A stretch of DNA of 64,000 bases from Lineus longissimus. Its lineage: Eukaryota; Nemertea; Pilidiophora; Heteronemertea; Lineidae. The stretch spans positions 250,001-314,000 of the forward strand of contig NC_088323.1 in assembly GCF_910592395.1 (NCBI RefSeq), in the 5' to 3' direction. This document shows positions 10,001 through 25,000 of this stretch, piece after piece. The position numbers were made by a program, and so were the translations under genes. The notes under the pieces are model-generated. The model was not told the DNA's origin, ran no database searches, and saw nothing but the letters and a program-made list of their open reading frames with translations. Positions within the stretch are counted from its first letter, which is position 1. Every line of letters begins with the position of its first letter.

Positions 10001-13000
10001 CGTAAAAAGGATAATTAAAGTAAATTTTTATCGTCCGATATGACCGGTAGAGGCTTTCATCGGGCTTTACTCTTAAACCGTGCTCGACCTCGGATGAGCT
10101 ACACAATCAGCGCTAGAGGTAAAGCACTTTTAGCATGTAGTCATTCATAAACCTGGTGAAGGGCAAGGGTCACCGAGAAAACGGCGACGGCGAGTTTCAC
10201 GTCGACTGTGGGATTCGAGGCAGTGACGTCCTGACTATTCCTGACCACTTGCCAGTAGACCATCTCGGCTTCTTTGGCGTTGATTTCCTGAGAGGTAGAA
10301 TTGGCGTATGACTGCAACTTCGTTCATGATGATTTCAGAAAAGTGTGATCTGAAGGAGAAGCCCGACACGTGTCCTCTGCAGCACCAGAAGGACCATGCG
10401 AGGAAAATCTGCGAGGTTCTCAACTCGGCAGTGTTCGCGTCTTGCCATGCTGTGAGTAGGCTGCCTTGATATCTGGAGTTGAAATGTGGAGTTACTGGTA
10501 TTTGACTGGTCTACGATGATGAGTTGTATTCTGTGAACTGCTTAAGAAATAGCAAATAATCAATTTGGAGCTGACCACCACCAATGATAACACGCTCGTT
10601 CGTATTAACTGGTCGATTCAAGTTTTCGCTACACCATTAGCCTTCTAGGTCAATACCTCAAAAAACAAGGCCATGTTCCGTGAAAAGGAAGGGAGTTTGT
10701 GGACGGAATATTAGACTGCTCTGCTCTGAGGGAGCACTGGACGGATAGGGGACCTGAGCATCCCTAGGGTTCATTTGCGATGACATATTAAAGTCGACAT
10801 CTCTCTTGTCTTTCCAGTCCGTGGACCCGAAACCTTACATCACTGCCTGTGAACACGACTATTGCACATGCGACAACAGCAAGCTCCAAAACTGCGAATG
10901 CAACACGTTGGAGACCTACGCCAGGGCCTGTTTGAGAGTCCACGTGAAGCTTGACTGGAGAACAAGGGACAGATGTGGTACGTATCGATCCCGAATTTCT
11001 ACTTACCAAGGCTTCTATCTCATAGATCTTTCAGATTTAGATTTCTGGCTGACAGTAACATGGAATTTGTCAACTACTGCCGACCGATCTCGATGGCCTC
11101 GTGGTTAAAGCATCTGCTAAGTTCGAAGGTTCAAGGTTTCCGTTGTTGCCTGCTGGTTAACTTCCAGCCAGGGCAGACACTGCCTTCACCTGGCATAAGA
11201 GATTGAGATGGGAAGTGAAGAGTCTTATGAGCCAAACTTGGCTGACCCTTTATATTAATGCAACTAGTAGCCTAACTCATCATCGTCTCCATATTTCACT
11301 TTCAGGTATGAGCTGCCCCTACGGCATGGTCTATAAGGAATGTGGCGGCTCCTGCCCTAAGACGTGTCAGGACAAATTCTACAATTGTTTGGATGACCAT
11401 TGTGTGGACGGGTGCCACTGCCCAGAAGGCAAGAAGCTGAACCATGGGCAGTGCGTGGCGGAAAACATGTGCCCTTGTATTCATCAGAGTCAGACGCATT
11501 TGCCAGGGTCTTTGATAAGGAAGGATTGCAATACATGGTAAGCCAAGCCAGTCGATTTCTAAAGGGCTAAATTTCTAATCGAATTTTAGAAATTTCAATT
11601 GCACTAGGGTACTGCATTTCTACTTTTCTGAGCCACCAGTAGACACAGACGGTGAACCCGTTTAAAAGAAGAACAACTCCTGATATTTTATCTCTATGTA
11701 TTGTTCGATTCACTTACCTTAGCTACCTAAAAGCTGGTATGAAGCAGTCCTTCTCCATACATGTACTCTTCCTATCATCACTTTAATGCAAACGCAAACG
11801 CCTATCGAATTGTTGGATGAGGCGTTGTTATTTTGGAGTTTTCGTCAGAACAGGTAGGGATTACGGTAACCCATTAAACACAGATTACTTACATGAAGTC
11901 AACTGACATACATTGAGGATTGAGGCAAAGGGAATCTAAAGAGAGTCACTCTCAAGTCTCCACGAGTAGCTCAGTGCCAGTCTACTGGCTTATCAGATTT
12001 TAAATCCAATCTCTCATTGCTTCAAGCCGCTGCCAATCAGGCAAATGGGACTGCACAACAGCTCAATGTGAAGGTATCTGCCTCGTCGCCGGTGATCCGC
12101 ACTTCCTCACTTTCGACGGTAAACGCTACGACTTCATGGGCGACTGCTCTTACTACCTGGTCTATGAGAAAAACTACAAGATCATTGCAAACAATGAGAA
12201 GTGTGGAGTGGGAAGGAGCTCATGTGTCAGGTCTGTCACCATCATTTCGGGAGGGACGACTATTGAGATGAAGCAGGATAAGTTTATCTATGTCGATGGC
12301 CAGGAGGTGAAGAGTCTACCGTTTCAGAAGAACAACAACACCGTGTTCTCTGCCTCTTCCATTTTCGTTAAGGTGAGTGTATATTAATCTGTTGTGTCCA
12401 TCACGCCAACATTATGATTTCAAGGTCGCCCCCAGTTACCTAGTCTTAGGTCTTTACAGTCAGTAGCTTCGCATGAGACACCCACCTCGTGACCGGGAGG
12501 TCGACGGATGGACACGAGTCGCTAGCTCATAACTGTGACTGGTCGGTACGCTGCCTTTCGGTGTATCAGTTTGGAACTGATACGTATCTCGTAAGTCAGG
12601 TCTTGTTTGTATGTCGGGTATGATGGATGCAGTAGAATCTTAGAAGCAATCCATTGCATTTCTATTGGTTACTTTCTAGGTTCTTCTGGCAAATGGCCTC
12701 CGTGTCGCTTGGGATAGTCGGACCCGTGTCTACGTCTACGCACCACCGAAGTTCATTGGCAAGACCATGGGTCTTTGCGGTACCTTTGACAACAACCAAC
12801 GAAACGACTTCCTGACCTTGGAAGGTGATATAGAGGTGAATGCGGAGGCTTTTGCTAATAAGTGGAAGGTTGATCCGCATTGCAAGGATGTGACTGATGG
12901 AGATAAGGAACCGTGTGATAAGTACCCACAGAAGAAGGTCGAGGCGCTGAATAAGTGTGCCATCCTCAAAGGACCACTTTACAAAGGTAGGTAACAAACG

Positions 13001-16000
13001 ATTGATCACTCCGCCATTAGCGAACTTATTCATGGTCCGGTTACAGAGCAAACTTCGGGTACACAAGTCTCTGATAGAACATTATATACAAGGGCAGGTC
13101 CTAATCCTTAGCATTCTATCTCATTCGACATTTCGTCGCCAAGAGTATGAAACTTGGTGTTTCAACATGGTCTGTGAACAATGAAAAGGAAGATATTGGT
13201 GATGCCTATCGGTATGTTTTGTTGGAAGGCAATGTCATTTGAAGTGACATGAGCTCCCGTTATGTTCATGGAGATGGCTCACCTTTCGTTCCTTATATTT
13301 CAGCCTGCCACATCCATGTTGATGTCAGTGACTACTACAAGGCCTGCATGTTTGACATGTGCGAGTGCCAGAGGGACATATCCAGGTGCATGTGTCCATC
13401 CCTTGGCACTTACGCTGATGATTGTGCCAAGAAGGGGATACTCGTCAGTTGGAGGCCTGCTGTGAAGGAATGCGGTACGTTGACGGCGACCACGTTGCCA
13501 CGTTAAAGTTATCTGTTCTCGGGTAGCACACTGGAGCCACAGTTGACTTTGAATAACCGTAGTGTTAGTTCATTTGTTATTGTTTCCATGTGATTTCACT
13601 GTCTCTAGGGTATCTATGGAACTAGTCTTAGGTGAATAATTATCCATCTACAGTGACTTTCCTTCAACTCATAGTTTACCATACAATTTACAATATCTGT
13701 TTCTTCTCCAGCTGTTACCTGTACTGGGGGCCAAACCTACCAAGTCTGTGGTAATGGCTGCGGTCGGTCTTGCCGTGACCACTCCCTTGGCCTCTCTTGC
13801 TTTGGCTCCTGCGTTGAGGGATGTAACTGTCCTGCAGGGAAAACCCTGAACGATGACGGTCTTTGCATACCGACTGATCAGTGCAAGTGTCAGTTCGATG
13901 GCAGGGAGTTTGATCAGGGTTTCTTGGCGAAGATTGCAAATCAGTCTTGGTAAGTAATGTCCATCGCGTGAATCAGTTTCACTTCTTAATCAATCTTGGT
14001 AACATTTCCTTAAAATATACATTGTGTGCACAATATAAAATCTATATTTGGTAACATTAGCGTAAAAATTGTGTTGGGCGTACAACATAAAATCTAGGTT
14101 GGGCAAACGTGAATATCATGTTGGGCACAATTACCTGTGAATGTGATCGTGAATACTACTTTACTTCGTACTTTAGCGAATGCGAGGAAGCCCAATGGAA
14201 GTGTGGCCCTATCCGACCAAACTGCACCGACGTTTGTCCCGCGAACATGGAGTTTGCTACCTGCCATCCCGAGTGTCCTTTGACCTGCTCACGTAACAGT
14301 ACTGAGCTGTGTGGAACGACCTGTGTCCCTGGCTGTGTGTGCAAGAAGGGTTTCGTCCTGGACGGGAACCGGTGCATCAGGGAGACTACATGTCCTTGTC
14401 ATCACGATGGGAAAGATTATAGCGAGGGTCAGACGATAAATAGGGATTGTAATACATGGTAAGTGGAAAGTTTAGCTTACATCAGAAACTATTTAAAAGG
14501 TTGGCTGCAAATCTATTGAGCCCTCGTTTCTGTTCCTGTTAGTGGATTCAATTCCTGAATGATTCAGTATGTTTTTACGAAATCGATATGTTGTGAGTTC
14601 TAATCGAAGTGAGACAGCTAAAAGTCTTGACTGAGAAACCACAAAGATGGTCCCTGCCATGTCCGTAATCTGGAATTATCACAATTGTTGAGACAGAGTA
14701 GCTTGCTGAGAGTCACTCTGTACTCTTTCCTTGAAGTATCACCTCCTTTTCCTTGATATCCCTTTCCGTTTGTTCACTGGTGCAGTTAGGATTCTTGACA
14801 ATGATCACTCTTATACAAGGAAGTGATGTTCCGATAATCGACAATTTAAGAAATAAGAAACAAGAAATGATACCTCTTCTCACTTCTGTAACCATTTTAA
14901 GCATTGTTTTTCTACTGATTATCTTCCAGTACATGTCGATCACGTCAGTGGGTGTGCAGCCAAGAGGACTGCCCAGGCATATGTTCAGTCTATGGCGAAT
15001 CACATTACACCTCATTCGACGGCAAGATGTTTGAATTCCAAGGCGCTTGTGAATACTTCTTGGCCATCAGCACCAAGGACAGCAAACACCGGTTTGCAAT
15101 TACTGCGGAGAATGTCCCATGTGGAACGACCGGTGTGACTTGTACGAAATCAATCAAGCTTGACTTTGGCGAGAGAGGTGAGGTTGTTTACATTTGTTAT
15201 TCCAACCTTCTAGTGGTGATTCGTAGATAAACTTGACAGACTCATTGACTCATTTCATTGAAGAAAGCTCGAAGCAAGCATACCTTTTTGAGACTAGAAA
15301 TGAAATTTAATGGCAAGAAATCAATTTCCGTTGCATGATATCAGATATGTCTTCAATTTTCTCTGAAATATGATCATTTTCCCTTTGATTTTTATATGTT
15401 TCCCTGTGATCTGTTATGTGTTACAGCAGTACGATTGAGGTTGTGTATTCTTATTTCGAACTCATGCTGAGGAAATCTTGCTGTCTTTCAGGCACGGACT
15501 ACCATATCAGCATTCACCTCGTGCGAGGGAAGAACCCTGGCCAGTCCTTGCACACCTCCAAGGGGACCACAATTATCGTAGAGGAGGTCGGCCTCTTCAC
15601 CATCATCAGTACAGACTTCGGCTTGAGGGTCATGTGGGACAGAGGAACTCGACTGTACATCAAGCTGAGCTCGGAACACAAGGGCAAGGTTAGTCACGAG
15701 TTAAGAATCACCACAAGAGTTTCACAATAGCCAATGGAACTTTGGCTGCTGATCCTGCAGTGTTTGGGTCCATCTATTTCAGTAGGTAGAAACGCCGAGT
15801 GGTTGGAAGAGTACGCTTGATGGGTTGGAAATACCCATCGCAGTGATTCGTTTGGCTGTCTGTTACTTTGACAGTGTTGTAGTTACTATATCCAATAAAT
15901 AAAAAACATTACTAACCTTGATCTTTGAAACACTTTTCAGGTGCATGGCCTGTGTGGTAACTTCAACGGTGACCAACAGGATGACTTCCTTCCACCACAG

Positions 16001-19000
16001 GGTGGATTCCCTCTGGCTCTGGCCACTGAGTTCGGAGATAGCTGGACGGTAAGTCAACGACACAGTGCATGCTTTCAAGTATCTAGTCTCTTGTTTGATT
16101 GAGACAATTACGCGAGGAACTCAATAATGCAATTTTGCAATAATGGGGTCGCAGTAGGGTGTGGTAATTTCTAGTCGCCGCCATTCGACGTGGGGCTAAA
16201 CCTGCCACTGGAAGCTTAATTGTCATCTCCTATTTCCAGGTGCAACCATATTGTCCCAACTCCACAATCATCAAGGATACATGTGCGAAGAAACCAGAGC
16301 GGGAACCCTGGGCCAAGGAGAAGTGTGGAGTTCTTCTGACCCTCTTCCAACCTTGTCACGCTGCTGTACCCTATAGGTAGATTATCCTTTGTACAAGACT
16401 ACGATTTGACTTCGACTTTGCCACGATCTTGTCGAATGCTGGACTGATTTGAGGAACCGGTTCTACTGAGTGCACGGCAACTTACAGTTCTCTCCTGAGC
16501 ATGGTGGACTAGGTTACTTGTACTCTGCATTGTCTTGTTTTTATGTCGTTCAGCAAGATTCTTGATGGTCCAGCATGTCTAGGGCTGCCGTCTACTATCC
16601 CATTCAAGGTGGTCTTGTGGCGTTTCTAAACCATTTAGAGGGAACGTTTACTTTTGGCATCAGACACAAGAGGATGCTGTCATGTCATCTGAAGTGCTGG
16701 ATAACCAGTTCTCTCACCTAGACGCTGGTAGTAAGGGCCGTTGGTGATATGGAGGTCATAACAATTATACCAATCCTCCGTAAACGAATCTATTCTCTTA
16801 TTTTCAGACCATACTATGATAACTGTGTGTTTGACTCGTGTGCTTGTGACACTGGTGGTGACTGCGAATGCTTGTGTACTGCTATTGCTGCATATGGCAT
16901 GGAGTGTTCGATGAAAGGCGTGGTTATCCCTTGGAGGTCACAGGAACTCTGCCGTAAGTTGAGGTGGTATCTACACTAACATTCACGGAAGTAAACTTAA
17001 AATAAAACCGGACAGGCATTCCTGGTCTCTTATTTTCGTAAGTTAGCAAGTGTGTATCCATATCTCCAAGTAGCAAGTATCCAAAGAAAGTTCATCAAAT
17101 CTAGCATGTTATGGAAGAGAAGACAAAGCAAACATGCTAGACTAGCCTGATGCTGATAGCGTGAGTGTCAGGTTCCAGACAAATTGTCTCCTTGGATCAC
17201 TTCGACATGTTCGAGGTAAGACTAGTTTATAGATGATATTGCTTTATTAACAATCCCATTCTTACAGCGATCCAATGCGAGGAGTGCGAGCGCTACAACC
17301 CGTGCATGAGCCAATGCCCCAAGAAGACCTGCGACAACCGCGAAGTCTTTGGCATCTTGAGCGCTGATTGCAAGGACGAGCCATGTGTTGAAGGTTGTGA
17401 CATTCCGTGTGAGCCTGGCCAGATTGTCTTCAACGACACAAAACCTTGGACGTGTATATCTGAGGCCACGTGTGGCTGTGTTATTAATGGGTACCATTAC
17501 ACGGATGGAGAGAGGGTCAAAGATCCCTCGGTGTGTGATCCTTGTCAAGTATGGTGAGTAACTCTTATCACAGTTTAACAAGTGATCATGAATCGTGATC
17601 GTGAATTTGGGCTTTGTAATCTAAGTCTAAGGAGGCGGAAGCCAACTACAGTAGGGAGCAATGTGCTCCATTCCGTTACATCTATAGCAAAGTAATAGCA
17701 AATCAGCTTTATCTGAAACGAAATCATTCATACTGTATAGTCGTAGAGTGATGGTTTTACAACACCCATCGAAGTAATGTCAACGGCCTACCTCTGACAA
17801 CTAAAACTAATCAAAGACTTGCCAAAAACCAAATCGCGACAGCCATAAGTAGTAATGAATCTGAGTGACGTTCCATCTAACTTCAGTTTCTGCCACAAGA
17901 ACAAGATCTCCATCAACGGCCAGCCGTGTACCACCACCACAAAGGCAACTACGACAACCACAACAATCACAACCACACCTCCCCCGACTCCTCACCCACC
18001 ACTTTGTGACAAGACAGGCTGGACTCCTTGGATGAGCTCTGTCATCCCTTCAACCACAAACCTTGGCGACGTCGAGAGCTACGACAACCTCCGTATGGTT
18101 TACCAGTTCTGCAACCGGTCTCAGATTTACAACATCCAATGCAAGCAGCAAGGCCAGAAGCTGGGGACAACTGATCATCACGCCACCAAGTGTACCATTG
18201 CGGATGGCTTTTCATGTTACAACTCAGCACAAAAGCATCCTCCGTGTCCCAACTATGAAGTGAGGTTCTTCTGCCAGTGTGAAGGTAGGTGCCTTTCTTT
18301 ACCGCTTGGTATTAGACGCTAGGGGTATACAGGGATGGGAAGACTTCATCTCTTATCGTTAAAACAGGTGTGCAGAGGTCTACATTACAGCACTGATATA
18401 GACATAGGAATCGGTCAATCAGTAGTTTATACTTTTGTGAGACTTTAACTTGTTTCGGAATAGGGTGAATAGATGTTTCCTTTCACGAGTTTTGTTTCAG
18501 GTTAATGTTAGTTTCCTTTCAAGTTTTCGGCAGTATTGGGATATTTTGCTTGTTTTTTAAATTATTTTAGTTGCATATTCACATCATTGGAATGATGCTT
18601 ACCAATTATGATGTTTTGTCTGCATTTCATGTCCTTAAGTTGTGTGCATGGGAAAAGTTTTCCTCTACTAGCAATTCATTGACCTGGAATTCAACTTGCA
18701 ATTTGGGCAGCATGGAGTGGGTGCATTGCTTGGAATTTCGGTTTGGTATTTATGCGACACATGCTATTACAGAAACACAATCTCACTTAACTCAGGAAGA
18801 TTCATCTTGCTCTTACTTATGGTGAAACAATACTTGCATGGCTTGCTAAAACTGTCTCTTTCAGTCACTACTACCGCAACTCCTAAACCAACTTCTACTA
18901 CTACTTCTACAACTACAACTACTACTATTATCACAACTGCGAGCACCACAACCACAACACCAACAGTAACCACCACAACGAAAGCGCCATCTACGACAAC

Positions 19001-22000
19001 AACTGGTCCTCCTACCACAACCACCACTCCAAAACCTTGCGACTTCTGGTCAAACTTTATCAACCGATACCAAAGAATCAATGGAACCGGCGACTACGAA
19101 AGCTTCACCGCTGCTGAAAAGAAAGCTTTCTGTTCTAAGGGTTACATTACCCACATCAACTGCAGAGGCGTGTCTCCAATAAATGGTTTGGTAAACTTTA
19201 AGGAAACAGGCCAGATAGTGACATGTGACCTGGATAAGGGGCTTGTGTGCCGCAATGCAGATAATGTCCAACCATGTTTTGACTATAGGATCAGCTACTT
19301 CTGTTCTTGCACAGGTGAGTTCCTTCATATCTCTTTACAACACGCCACTACCACTTGTGATTTCCTTTGCCAATATGACCTTCTGGTTCTACCTTAGATT
19401 GTTTTGGCCTGAATGAACACTATGTAAGCCAGTGTCAGCAATAACCTCTAGCTTTATTCTTCTCCCAAACTGTTTAGCCTCGAGGTTTGCAATGTATCAT
19501 GCGTTCTGTTGGACTGATTTGTCGTTTCTTTTTCAGAACTATCAACTACTCTGCCTCCACCACCAACAACAACTTCGACTACAGCTCCGACCACTACTAC
19601 AACTACTACTCCATCTACCACCACTACAACACCATCTACCACCACTACAACACCATCTACCACCACTACAACACCATCTACAACTACTACCACTACAGCA
19701 CCAACTACTACCACTATCGGCGGTGAGTAATATCTTCAATAGTCACCCGAAACACGGTGTGAAACTAGAGATCAGAAGAATCTTTATAACATTCTTCAAA
19801 AAAGGTCTTAAGAGACTTGTGTATTGTAAGACAATCCTTCAGATGGATTCCCTGATTCAGTTATTATACCTAACACCTGTCCGTTTGACCATGCTTGAGA
19901 TGGAAACTATAGTATGACAGATTAAGCCCATTATCAAAAGAAAATGATACCTGGATTTGAAGGTCTTAGTTTTCGCTAAACGGTTACTCCTGCTTCGATA
20001 CGAGGACAACATCTGCTCTCCTTTTGGGTTGTTTTCAGCTTCTCCATGAAGCTGATTGTGCTGCTGGCAATTTCGCCTAGTTTAAAGTTCATCCCTGCTG
20101 GCTGTCAGTCACAGCCTTCTCACCAGGACCGAGAAAGAACTGTATTTAGCCAACATATTCCTATCCCTTTATCTTTCCTGCAGCTCCAGTGTGTATCCCA
20201 GGATGGACAAAGAAATTCAACACCAACTTCCCGTCGAAGGAATCGGGTGGTGATTTCGAGTTGATCGACGAGATTGAAGAAATCAAGAAGTATTGCTCTA
20301 AAGACCAGATCACTGACATTGGCTGCAACATGATCGGATTCAAGGGAGCTGTAGGTCAGGTAAGTATCCATGATTGGTTTATATCCACTCAAAATGTGTT
20401 TGATTCATGACATGACCACAGTTTATGATGATTAACACTAGAAATTGTTGTAACAGTATCTATTACTGGTCGATCATCCAAAATACGCACCTTGGTGCAA
20501 CAGAAGGATCAACTGTTAAAAAAGGGAAATTACCTACACTTCGTCATTACTAAACTGCCTGATATCATTTCCTTGCCTAGTTATACTTTGCCCGATGTCT
20601 GATTCTGTGCAATGTCTCATCAGTCTTTTTATTTCTCCTTCCTAAATTCGTACACGATGGTCTTATCGTTTTCAGACTATCCGCTGTGACAAGGATTATG
20701 GTCTTGCTTGCCGTGACGAAGACCAAGCATTTGGAAACAGGTGTGGTGATTATGAAATACGTGTGAAATGTAGCTGCGGTGAAACTACTACTCCAAAACC
20801 AACGACCACTACTACAACTACCACCACACCATCTACAACTACGACTGCACCACCTATTACAACTACCACCACGCCAACTACGCCTACAACTACCACCACG
20901 CCATCTATATCTACGACCACGCCATCTACAACTACCACGACACCATCTACAACTACCACCACGCCATCTACAACTACCACTCCATCTACCACCACTACAT
21001 CACCATCTACGACAACTACAACTACAGCACCAACTACCACCACTACAGCACCAACTACTACCACTATTGGCGGTGAGTGATATCTTCAGTAGTCACATCA
21101 TACACGACGTGAAACTAGAGATCAGAAGAATCTTTATAACACCTTTCAGAAAAAGTCTTAAGAGACTTGTGTATTATAAGACAATCCTTTAGATGGATTC
21201 CCTGATTCAGTTATTATACCAACTACCTGTCCGTTTGACCATGCTTTAGATGGAAACTATAGTATGTGAGATTAAGCCCATTATCAATAGAAAATGATAC
21301 CTGGATTTGAAGGCCTTAGTCTTCGCTAAAGAGTTACTCCTGCTTCGATACGAGGACAACATCTGCTCTCCTTTGTGGTTGTTTTCAGCTTCTCCATGAA
21401 GCTGATTGTGCTGCTGGCAAGTTTGCTTTGGTCAAAGTTCATCCCTGTCGGCTGTCAGTCTCGGCCTTCTCACCACGATTGAGAAAGAACTGTATTTAGC
21501 CAACATATTCCTATCCCTTGATCTTTCCTGCAGCTCCAGTGTGTATCCCAGGATGGACAAAGAAGTTTAACACCAACTTCCCGTCGAAGGAATCGGGTGG
21601 TGATTTCGAGTTGATCGACGAGATTGAAGATATCAAGAGGTATTGCTCTAAAGACCAGATCACTGACATTAGCTGCAACGTGATCGGGTTCAAGGGAGCT
21701 GTAGGTCAGGTAAGTATCCATGATTGGTTTATATCCACACAAAATGTGTTTGATTCATGACATGACTACAATTTATGATGATTAACACTAGAAATTGTTG
21801 TAATAGTATCTATAACTGGTCGATCACCCAAAATACGCACCTTGGTGCAACAGAAGGATCAACTGTTAAAAAAGGGAAATTACCTACACTTCGTCATTAT
21901 TAAACTGCCTGATATCATTTCCTTTTCATTTTCTTTGTTATACTTTGCCCCATGTCTGATTCTGTGCAATGTCTCATCAGTCTTTTTATTTCTCCTTCCT

Positions 22001-25000
22001 AAATTCGTACACGATGGTCTTATCGTTTTCAGACTATCCGCTGTGACAAGGATTATGGTCTTGCTTGTCGTGACGAGGACCAAGCAGTTGGAAACAAGTG
22101 TGGCGATTATGAAATACGTGTGAAATGTAGCTGCGGTGAAACTACTACTCCAAAACCAACTACCACCACACCATCTACAACTACGACTACGCCATCTACA
22201 ACTACGACTACGCCATCTATCACAACTACCACCACGCCATCTACAACTACCACCACGCCATCTACAACTACCACTACACCATCTACAACTACCACTACAC
22301 CATCTACAACTACCACCACGCCATCTACAACTACCACTACACCATCTACAACTACCACTACACCATCTACAACTACCACTACACCATCTACAACTACCAC
22401 CACGCCATCTACAACTACCACTACACCATCTACAACTACCACCACACCATCTACGACTACAACCACGCCATCTACAACTACGACTACGCCATCTATCACA
22501 ACTACCACCACGCCATCTACAACTACCACCACGCCATCTACAACTACCACTACACCATCTACAACTACCACTACACCATCTACAACTACCACTACACCAT
22601 CTACAACTACCACAACGCCAACTACGTCTGCAACTGCCACCACGCCATCTCCGACCTCAACTACCACGCCATCTATAACGACAACTACCACTACGCCATC
22701 TACAACTACCACAACGCCATCTACAACTACCACCACGCCATCTACAACTACCACCACATCAACTACAACTACCACCACACCAACTACAACTACCACTACA
22801 TCCACCTCAACTGCAACTCCTGTGTGTATCCAGGGATGGACGAAGAAGTTCAACTCACATATGCCATCTAGGGAAACGGGCGGAGACTTTGAGCTGATTA
22901 ATAGTATAGATGAGATCAAGAACTATTGTCCATTGGAAAAGATTACTTCGATCAGATGTAATGTGGTTGGAGGGAAGGAACTTTTTAGACAGGTAGGTGA
23001 TGATGTCTGAAGGAGAGACATAAAGAAACATCATCAGCCCCAAAAATATTTTGGCTTTTGAAAACTTTTCAGAATCAGAAGGATGAAAAAAATTCTGAGT
23101 CCAAATATTTTTTTCACTTGTTTCTTTTCTGCTCAAAATGAATAAACATCATCAGCCCCCCAAAAAGTTGCCTTTGAAAATTTGTCCGAATTTTGAACAA
23201 TTTTGGCGGGAAAACAGTTGGGTGAATTGGTTTGTAAAAAGTGAGTTTACGTGACTGGTATCCTTAATCAACACCTCCTATTGATGATTTTTCCAGGCTA
23301 TCACTTGCACCAAAGAGCTCGGCCTTGAGTGTTTTGATGCCGACCAGCCAGGAAGTCAATCGTGTCACGATTATGAAATACAGGTCAACTGTGATTGCGG
23401 CGAAAGTAAGTAATTTTCAGAGGAAAATCATTTTCCTTTCGTTTATGTGAGATGTGCACTTTTAAAGACTTGATGTCAATTAAATGATAGCTATCCAATA
23501 ATACTTACCACTAAGGAACTGAGGACACGTACTGATAGGGATGACACGGACTAAAGTGAGACCAGCAAGAGCGTTAGTGATTCAACCAGGCTGTTTTAGC
23601 AATTATGTTGATGGCAAAATGATATTCATTTACGCCATACTTCATCCAATCTGTAGATTGGTAAAGCGTAATGTTTTTACGGAAAGTTCCCTATTGTAAC
23701 GTTTTGACTCATTGCAATCGATTATCTTTTTACCTGCACAGGACCACCAACAATCACAACCTCCACAACAACGCCATACCCCACACCTCCTAAACCTCCG
23801 AGCACCCCAACAATCCCACCCACCACACAGCACAAGCTGCCCTGCGACAAACATGGCTGGACGAAGTGGATGAGCATTGGCGACCCGACGAAGGAACCAG
23901 GAGACTTCGAAAATCTCGACGATCTCGTCATGATATACAGGTCATGTGGCAAGGAAGACGTCACGGCTGTTCAGTGTCGAACAGTTTTTAATGGCACGGA
24001 TTACAAGTATTCCGGGGACGAGGGTGTAACCTGTGACAATGTGACTGGTTTAACTTGTTTGAATTCTCAGCAGTCAGGGGGACGATGTCAAGACTACGAG
24101 GTCAGCATTTTCTGCGATTGTGAAACAAGAAGTAAGTACAGATCACTGTGGAAATATAAGTTAGAAGCAGAGTTTGCATCGACAGATGAGTGTTTTGCGC
24201 ATATGGCTGGTACAAAATGACAAGGCCTACTTGATGATGATCCAATCGGAGATGTAGATATTCACCATCTTCGAGGAATTGTTGTCAGCTTGATGGAGCT
24301 GAATGAGAACCCTAGACCTTATGCAGAGCCTCCCACTTGGGCAGTGATAATGATTCTAGGTAGTGAGGATTCCTCTTGACATTAGCTGTAACCTGGCACT
24401 CATGTATCAGTTGCTGAAAACACATTAGGCACGAGCTGGGGTTAACCTTAACTTGGTTTAGTCTGCAGAGCCTGGTTGCTCAGTAAGCGTCGGCAGTATT
24501 GTTTATAGTGTTAAGTCCAAACGCTACTGCAGTATGCAATGATATCGATAACGCTTTAATCTTTTGCATTGTTTATTTTAGTCCCACAATGTCCGGAGCC
24601 TCTGACCAATGAAGTGGAGGTTGCCGACGACCGCCAGCTCAGTGCATCGAGCATGTATAATGGGGATCCCCGTCACGGTCCAAACAGAGCTAGGCTCTCC
24701 AGCGATAAGGACGAGAATGGGTTTGGTGCGTGGACAGCGGATGGAAATGACCAGACCCCATGGATACAGGTATGTTGAGACTCATGTTGACGATCACAGT
24801 TGTCGAATCAATTTTTGGTCATGATATCATTTAAAGATCTCGCATAAGGCTGCGGTAGACTCCACGTGTTCACATGTAACGTGTCTCTGTTCTTTTTGCA
24901 TGGGTGACAGGAAGAACAAACAAGTCATTTCCAAAGATCGGGCTATATACGATTCACGATGTCACTTTTCACCCTCACGTCGTGTTTTCAAGCCGTAGTC

